Origin: Thinopyrum elongatum
Taxonomy: Eukaryota > Streptophyta > Magnoliopsida > Poales > Poaceae
DNA length: 64,000 nt
Assembly: GCA_011799875.1 (NCBI GenBank)
Contig: CM022301.1
Coordinates: 14,358,443-14,422,442 of the forward strand
Direction: 5' to 3'
Shown: positions 58,078 through 64,000 of the stretch, one piece after another
How positions within the stretch are numbered: the stretch's first letter is position 1
Layout of the letters: each line of letters opens with the position of its first letter
Made by a program: the position numbers and the translations under genes
The notes under the pieces: model-generated
What the model was told of the DNA's origin: nothing
The model's database searches: none
Seen by the model: the letters and a program-made list of their open reading frames with translations, nothing else

Positions 58078-59043
58078 TAGTTCCTGCATGTGTGTGTATG
58101 CAATTAATGTCACGAGAAGCTAGAGTGACAGGACAAATACCTAATCAATTAATTAATTAAGAGAGAGAGATAGAGATGTTTTGTTGTACGTACCTCAGTT
58201 CCCTTGAGTTCACACATGAGGGATTATCGAGTTGGATTTCTTTTTATGTACGAGTTTTCTTCACAATAGGGCATTTGCGACCGCAAAAGAGCACATGTGG
58301 GCTGCCCTGATTTCAGGGGGCCTTCACTGGCCGTGGTGTATGAAATGTCGTGCGATCCGATAGACAATGTGCTATTGCGATGTGGTGATTTTCCGGACAC
58401 ATCCGACAACATAGGCCACAACAGAGAGCTCATGATGGTAACTCGGTGTTGAGAGAAGAAAAAAGTAAAAGAAAAGTACAAGTGGAAGAGGGGAAATATA
58501 TCTATTAATTAAAAAGGGGTTAGATGTAGTAGTGATGTACTTAGCTAACTTGTGGGGAGAAAGAAGTAAAGAGGGAGAGAGGGGAGATCAGAATGAAGTG
58601 GGTATGGAGGAAGAAGAGAGAAGTGGAAGGACAGAAGAAGGGTGGTCAATTATTGGGCGCAATGGTTAGCAGCGTGTTCTATTGGTGGACGATGGTAGTT
58701 TGTAATAGGTAGTAGCACACCGGAAGTGCAAACACCACTAGTTGGTAAGACCCATGGGCCTACTAGGACATAGGCGGCCAAACAACACATTAGTGACGGT
58801 TGATAGAGAAGCACACACTGCTAGTTTATAGGACACTACCGACGTTCACCTCAACCACACGCTTGTAATAATTTATGCCATATCGGCTACCTACATGTAC
58901 CTATGTAGCGGTGTTCATGCCGCTACTGTGTACATGTCAGCATCACGCTTATTTTTCCCGGACGCTGCCGATAAGTTAGTGGCATCGTTTGGTTCTGCTA
59001 GAATGCTGCTAGTACAAAAATCATATAAGGGGTTCCTACACTA
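58078..59043 (-). other. Right flank of copia: CACTA3 end region
   Basis: No long coding frame. A possible - strand exon near 58440-58195 ends in GAACTGAG followed by the donor GTACGT; its peptide (58481-58224) is unrecognised. 58650-59043 carries short repeats of TAGTGGC/GCCACTA and GTAGCGG and ends in CACTAGTG. Confidence 0.4.
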
Positions 59044-59138
59044 GTGACATTAAGACCTAGATGTTTATTTAGTTCACTCACATGGAATACGAGTTTTCAT
59101 AATAGCGTTCCACACATCATCGCTTCTTGTCTGCATAC
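59044..59138. other. Unassigned spacer
   Basis: Short stretch between the CACTA3-like end and the next LTR; nothing recognised. Confidence 0.5.
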
Positions 59139-61217
59139 TGATAACCCACAAGTATAGGGGATCAATTTTAGCTTTTCTCGATAAGTAAAAGTGTTGAACC
59201 CAACGAGGAGCTAAAGGTAGAATTAATATTCCCTTCAAGTTCTATCGACCACCGATACAACTCTACGCACACTTAATGTTCACTTTCCCTAGAAGTACTT
59301 TGTAGGTGTAAAGGGATAGGTTTGCAAGATAATAAAGAACATGAAAATAAAATTTAGGTGTTATTTTAATAAAAGTACAATTAAGTTAATATAGCGAGTG
59401 TGAAAAAGTGGTGGTAGGATTTGCGAAATTGTCCCTAAGCAATTGGCTAAGTTACTAGACTGATAGCAAGTTTTTATGTGGGAGAGGCCACTGCTAGCAT
59501 GTCATCCCTTACTTGGAATTCTATGCGCTTATGATTAGAACTATTAGCAAGCATCCGCAACTACCAAAGTTCATTATGGTAAAACCCAACCATAGCATTA
59601 AGATATATTGGTCCCCCTTCATTCCCGTATGAATCAATTTCTATGGTAGGAAGAAGCTTCTGTCACTCTTACCCTCCAATGCATAGTCCTATCGACATAC
59701 AACTAACCCTATGGTGTGATTGCTACTTGTGATCTGCGTTGGTTTTTCCCCGAAGAGGAGAGGATGATGCAATACAATAGATATAAGTATTTAACTCAGT
59801 TAAGAACCAAGGTTATCAATCCAGTAGGACAACCAAGCAACACCTCGTTAGCAGCACCTGCACACAAAAGTAACAACTTCTTCCACCAACGCGAACAAGG
59901 GGTTGTCAATCCCTTGGCAGTAGGTTGCAAGGATTAAATCTAACAGGGATAAATTGATAGATAAAAATACAAACTAAAATAATGGTAAATAAATTGCAGC
60001 AAGGTATTTTTGGATTTTATTATATGATAAAAGTAGACCCGGGGGGCCATAGTTTTCATTAGAGGCTTCTCTCTTGAAGATAGCATACGGTGGGTAAACA
60101 AATTACTATTGGGCAATTTATAGAAAACCAAATAATCATGATGATATCCAAGGCAATGATCATGTATATAGGCATCACGTCAGAGACAAGTAGACCAAAA
60201 CGATTCTGCATCTACTACTATTACTCCACACATTGACCTCTATCCAGCATGCATGCATCTAGAGTATTAAGTTCATAAAGAACAGAGTAACGCCTTAAGC
60301 AAGATGACATGATGTAGACAAAGTAAAGTCACGCATGAATAAACCCCATCTTTTTACCCTTAATAGCAATGATACATATGTGTCATGTCCCCTCCTGTCA
60401 CTAGGATTGAGCACCACAAGATTGAACCCATTACAAAGCACCTCTCCCATTGTAAGAAAACTCAGTCTAGTTGGCCAAACCAAATCAATAGATCAGAGAG
60501 AAATACGATGCTATAATAATCATGCATAAAAGAGTTTAGAGAAGACTCAAATAATATTCATGGATAATCTGATCATAAACTCACAATTCATCGGATCCCA
60601 ACAAACACACCGCAAAAAGTGATTACATCGAATAGAACTCCAAGAACATCGAGGAGAACATTGTATTGAAGATCAAAGAGAGATGAAGCCATCTAGCTAC
60701 TAACTATGGACACGTAGGTCTGTGGTAAACTACTCACGCATCATCAAAAGGGCAGCAAGGTTGATGTAGAGCCCCTCTGTGATCGATTCCCCCTCTGGCA
60801 GAGTGCCAGAAAAGGCCCCTAGATGGGATCTCTCGAGAACAGAAGCTTGCGGCGGCGGAAAAGTATAGAGGTGGAATTAGGTCAAATGGAGCTTCATGGG
60901 CACCACGAGCCACCAGGGCGCGCCCTGGTGCCTCGTGGGCCACTGCTCCATCTTATGGCCCTCTCCCGAAGCTTCAAGGGTCTCTTATGTCCAGAAAAAA
61001 ATCTCCAAAAAATTTCGTGGCATTTGGACTTCGTTTGGTATTGATATTCTGAAAAACCAAAAACAGAAGAAAAAAGCATATGGCACTAGGCACTAAGTTA
61101 ATAGGTTAGTCCCAAAAAATGATATAAAGTTTCTTGTAAAAGCATATAAAACATCCAAGATTGATACTATAATAGCATGGAACAATCAAAAATTATAGAT
61201 ACATTGGAGACGTATCA
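59139..61217 (-). repeat. E5 3' LTR (2,079 bp)
   Basis: On the - strand it starts TGATACGTCTCC (61217) and ends GTGGGTTATCA. It is related to the element A LTR at its + strand start. It holds a near-perfect palindrome at 60904-60937 around CACCAGGGCGCGCCCTGGTG. Confidence 0.9.
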
Positions 61218-63720
61218 AGCATCCCCAAGCTTAATTACTGCTCGTCCTCGAGTAGGCAAATGATAAAAACATACTCCCTCCGTCCTAAAATAAGTGTCTC
61301 AAGCTTAGTACAACTTTGTACTAGAGCTAGTACAAAGTTAAGACACTTATTTTGGGACGGAGGGAGTAATTTTTTATGTGGAATGCTACCTATCATATTC
61401 ATATAATCTTTTGTTTTGTGGCATGGACATTTGGATTAGAGTGATTCAAAGCAATAGTCAATAATTTGACATGAAGACATAAATACTCAAACATATCAAC
61501 AGCAACCATGTCTTTCAAAATATCAACGCTAAAGAAAGTTATCCCTAGCCCATTATGCTCAATCATTGATCCATTCACGAAACACACTCAAATATTAGCT
61601 ACACCCAATGCATAAGTATGACAATAGTGTTCTCTAGTTGGTGCTTTATAAGAGAAGATGGAGACTCAAAATAAAAATAAAAATTGCATAAAAGTAAATA
61701 GATAGGCCCTTCATAGAGGGAAGCGGAGATTTGCATAGGTGCTAGAGCTCAAAGCTTAAATTAGAGATATAAAACTATTTTGAGAGGCATGCTTTTCCTG
61801 TCAACGCTACGACCAAGAATTCCCAATATCTTCCATGCTAGACACATTATAGGCGGTTCTCAAACAGAAAATAAAATTCATTTCCTTTCCACCATTCTTT
61901 CACAATCCATGGCTAGCCATATCCACGGGTGCCTTCCAACGTTTCACTTTCTAAGGAATTATGTTATTATTTTTTTTGATTCATTGTGGGACTGGGCATC
62001 CCTATTATCTACCACTTTCTCGTGCAATGACAAGTGAATAAACACTCATCTTGAGAATAATCCGCCTAGCATGAAAGATATTGGCCACCCCATACTGCCA
62101 CATGAGTGGTACGGGCACACAAAACGGAAGTTTATTTTGAATAATTAGAGTTGGCACATCCAAATTTATTTGGAACGGCATGTAAATACCGCATATAGGT
62201 AGGTATAGTGGACTCATTTGGCACAACTTTGGGTTTAAGGAATTGGATGCACAAGCAGCATTCCCGCTTAGTACAAATGAAGGCTAGCAAATAGATTGAG
62301 AAGCAACGAACCAAAAAACAAAAGCGGTCATAAACATGCATTGAATATAACTAACACTGAATAATGCACCATAAGGAGGATATAACTTTGTTGCATAACT
62401 ATTAACTTTACGTGCATGCATAGGGAATCACAAACCTTAACACCAATATTCTTACTAAACCACAATTACTCACTAACATTACTCACATATTATCATCTCC
62501 ATATCACAAAACTATTGCAAGGAATCAAACTTGTCATATCCAATGATCTTCATGAAAGTTTTTATTATATCCTTGTTGAATATTCATCACATTGGGACCA
62601 AATTCATATCTTTTACAAATTACCATTACTATTATAAACTCTCAAAAATATATAAGTGAAGCATGAGAGTGCAAATATTTCTTCAAAATTTAATCTTATC
62701 AACTCTCAAAAAGATATAAGTGAAGTAATAGAGCAACTGCCTAGCTCAAAAGATATAAGTGAAGCACATAGAGTATTCTAACAAATCACGATAAATGCGT
62801 GTCTCTCTCGAATAGGTATGTCCAGCCAAGATTATTGTGGCAAACTAAAAATAAAACAAAGAAAATATTCATAAAATACACGACGCTCCAAGCAAAACTC
62901 ATATCATGTGATGAATAAAAATATAGCTCCAAGTAATATTACCGATGGTCATTAGAAGAAAGAGGGGATGCCTTCCGGGGCATCCCGAAGCTTAGTTGCT
63001 TGGGAGTCCTTGAATATTACCTTCGGGTGCCTCAGGCATCCCCAAGCTTAGGCTCTTGCTGCTCCTTATTCCTTCATCCATCATGATCTCACTCAAAACT
63101 TGAAAACTTCTCAACACAAAACTCAACAAAACCTTCGTGAGAACTTTAGTATAATAAAATAAATCACTACTTTAGGTACTGTTGCAAACCCATTAATATT
63201 TTATTTTTGCATTATACCTACTGTATTCTAACTTCTCCATGGCTTATACCCCCCGATACAATCCATAGTTCCGTCAAAACAAGCAAAATAATGCATCAAA
63301 AACAGAAAGTGTCAAAAACAGAACAGTCTGTCAAAAACAAAATAGTCTAGAGCAATCTGAATATTAGTCACTTCTGTAACTCCAAAACTTCTGAAAAATT
63401 AGGAAAACATGGAAAATTTGTATACCAATGATGTGTAAAAAATTCATAATTTTATCATGCTCCATAAAATTTTGGTAATTCTTCTACATACGCAAAAGTT
63501 TCTGTTTTTCACAGAATCAAATCAACTATCATCCAAATCATCCCAAAGGCTTTACTTGGCACAAACACTAATTTAAAACACAAAAACACAACCATAACAG
63601 TAGCATAATTGTGTGCAGACAAAAACCCAGAAAAAGAAACAAGAAAATTAAGATAACTATTGGGTTGCCTCCCAACTAGCGCTATTGTTTTACACCCCTA
63701 GCTAGGCGTAATGCATAGTT
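61218..63720 (-). other. E5 3' UTR-like interior
   Basis: Polypurine tract (AAGCTTGGGGATGCT on the - strand) at 61218-61233. The rest is non-coding: three GATATAAGTGAAG-type repeats (62640-62770) and one 0.7 kb unit with paired CATCCC(C/G)AAGCTT motifs (62870-63560) like those of element Y. Confidence 0.75.
61274..61366. mobile_element. Stowaway MITE, 93 bp
   Basis: CTCCCTCCGTCC...GGACGGAGGGAG with TA on both sides (61272-61273, 61367-61368). The whole element is nearly a perfect inverted repeat, built around TAAGTGTCT...AGACACTTA. No coding capacity. Confidence 0.95.
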
Positions 63721-64000
63721 TCAAGTGTTGTCATCCTTAGTTTTCACCTCCTCAATTACACATCCATAATCCCTAGGAATTGTAGCATACATATTCTTAA
63801 AAATCACACTCCTAGGAACAAAATTGAGGAATTTATTCTCATAAATTAGTTCCTTTATCAAATCAACAAAGTTGGGGTGAACACTAATCATTTTAAGATC
63901 TTCACTTATATTAATAGATGTGGCACCCTTGTCCTTTGGGACATACATAAACTTGCAATTCTTGCTAGGAGGAGTTTTCCAATAGTTTTAATGGAAGAAA
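63721..64000 (-). CDS. E5 internal ORF, C-terminal part
   Basis: Open from the window edge to the stop at 63721 (93 codons seen; an internal ATG at 63948). Lys/Pro-rich start, then MYVPKDKGATS and a mixed charged sequence ending EEVKTKDDNT. It sits just upstream of the CTCCCAACTAGCGCT-like tail segment that also follows the element Y ORF. I recognise no domain; it is probably the tail of a non-autonomous Athila-type ORF. Confidence 0.5.

Larger units (their letters stand above)
33640..59043 (-). mobile_element. CACTA3: probable third CACTA, split by the copia insertion
   Basis: At 59036-59043 the sequence ends CACTAGTG; read on the - strand this is a CACTA-like start, CACTAGTGTAGGAACC, followed by repeated GTAGCGG/CCGCTAC and TAGTG units. 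On the other side of the copia element, 33880-34130 holds a - strand coiled-coil plus hydrophobic-segment relic like the CACTA1/CACTA2 small protein. The copia at 34202-58072 separates the two. No TNP2 sequence or left terminus is visible, so this may be a defective copy. Confidence 0.4.
59139..64000 (-). mobile_element. Athila-lineage element (E5), 3' part, continues past the window
   Basis: The 3' LTR at 59139-61217 is followed (moving right, i.e. upstream on the - strand) by a polypurine tract and internal sequence with the same CCCCAAGCTT repeats and tail ORF layout as element Y. The 5' LTR lies beyond the window. Confidence 0.85.

Overview
The window is eukaryotic plant DNA built almost wholly from nested transposable elements. 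The mix points to a large-genome Triticeae grass (wheat, Aegilops, barley or rye type): a copia element with BARE1/WIS/Angela-like LTR ends, Athila-lineage gypsy elements that start TGATACGTC and use a tRNA-Asp primer site, Tekay-like chromoviruses with multi-kilobase LTRs, CACTA DNA transposons with gene-bearing interiors, Stowaway MITEs and a Helitron-like end. I found no convincing host gene, tRNA, rRNA, CRISPR array or prokaryotic feature. Family names are from memory; element boundaries come from the sequence (LTR pairs, terminal inverted repeats, target-site duplications, primer sites).

Layout. (1) <1-17034: a + strand Ty3/gypsy chromovirus (here E1), with a partial 5' LTR at 1-1405 and a full 3' LTR at 14313-17034. 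A complete 7,443 bp CACTA transposon (CACTA1, 1587-9029, target duplication CTA) sits in its pre-gag ORF. (2) 17035-17986: a Helitron-like tail with a Stowaway-like relic. (3) 17987-21677: the 5' half of a second CACTA (CACTA2), cut by an Athila-type LTR. (4) 21678-32186: an Athila-lineage block on the - strand whose two end LTRs belong to different elements, with an internal deletion junction near 27589. (5) 32187-34201: an unrecognised coding-like fragment, a + strand Athila-type LTR fragment, and the coiled-coil gene relic of a probable third CACTA (CACTA3). (6) 34202-58072: a decayed - strand copia element with target duplication GAGAA. Its 5' LTR is split by a 13,955 bp - strand gypsy chromovirus (G, 43462-57416, target duplication CCGGT). 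(7) 58078-59043: the other flank of the copia insertion, ending in a CACTA-like terminus. (8) 59139-64000+: the 3' LTR and downstream interior of another - strand Athila-type element, with a Stowaway MITE.

Insertion order can be read from the nesting: CACTA3, then copia, then G on the right; E1, then CACTA1 on the left; CACTA2, then Athila element A, then a deletion that fused A to Athila element Y. The autonomous elements have the expected machinery (gag, protease, RT, RNase H and integrase, or a TNP2-type transposase), but most reading frames carry stops or frameshifts. The intact or near-intact frames are a spliced coiled-coil/membrane-segment protein in CACTA1 and CACTA2, a 323-residue ORF in the non-autonomous Y element, and a 130-150 residue post-integrase ORF in A.

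The most interesting structures are two long inverted repeats upstream of the CACTA1 transposase, exact heptad-unit expansion of the CACTA coiled-coil protein, a pre-gag ORF of similar size in both chromoviruses starting just after a splice-acceptor-like site, and a 104 bp duplication lying against the Athila deletion junction.
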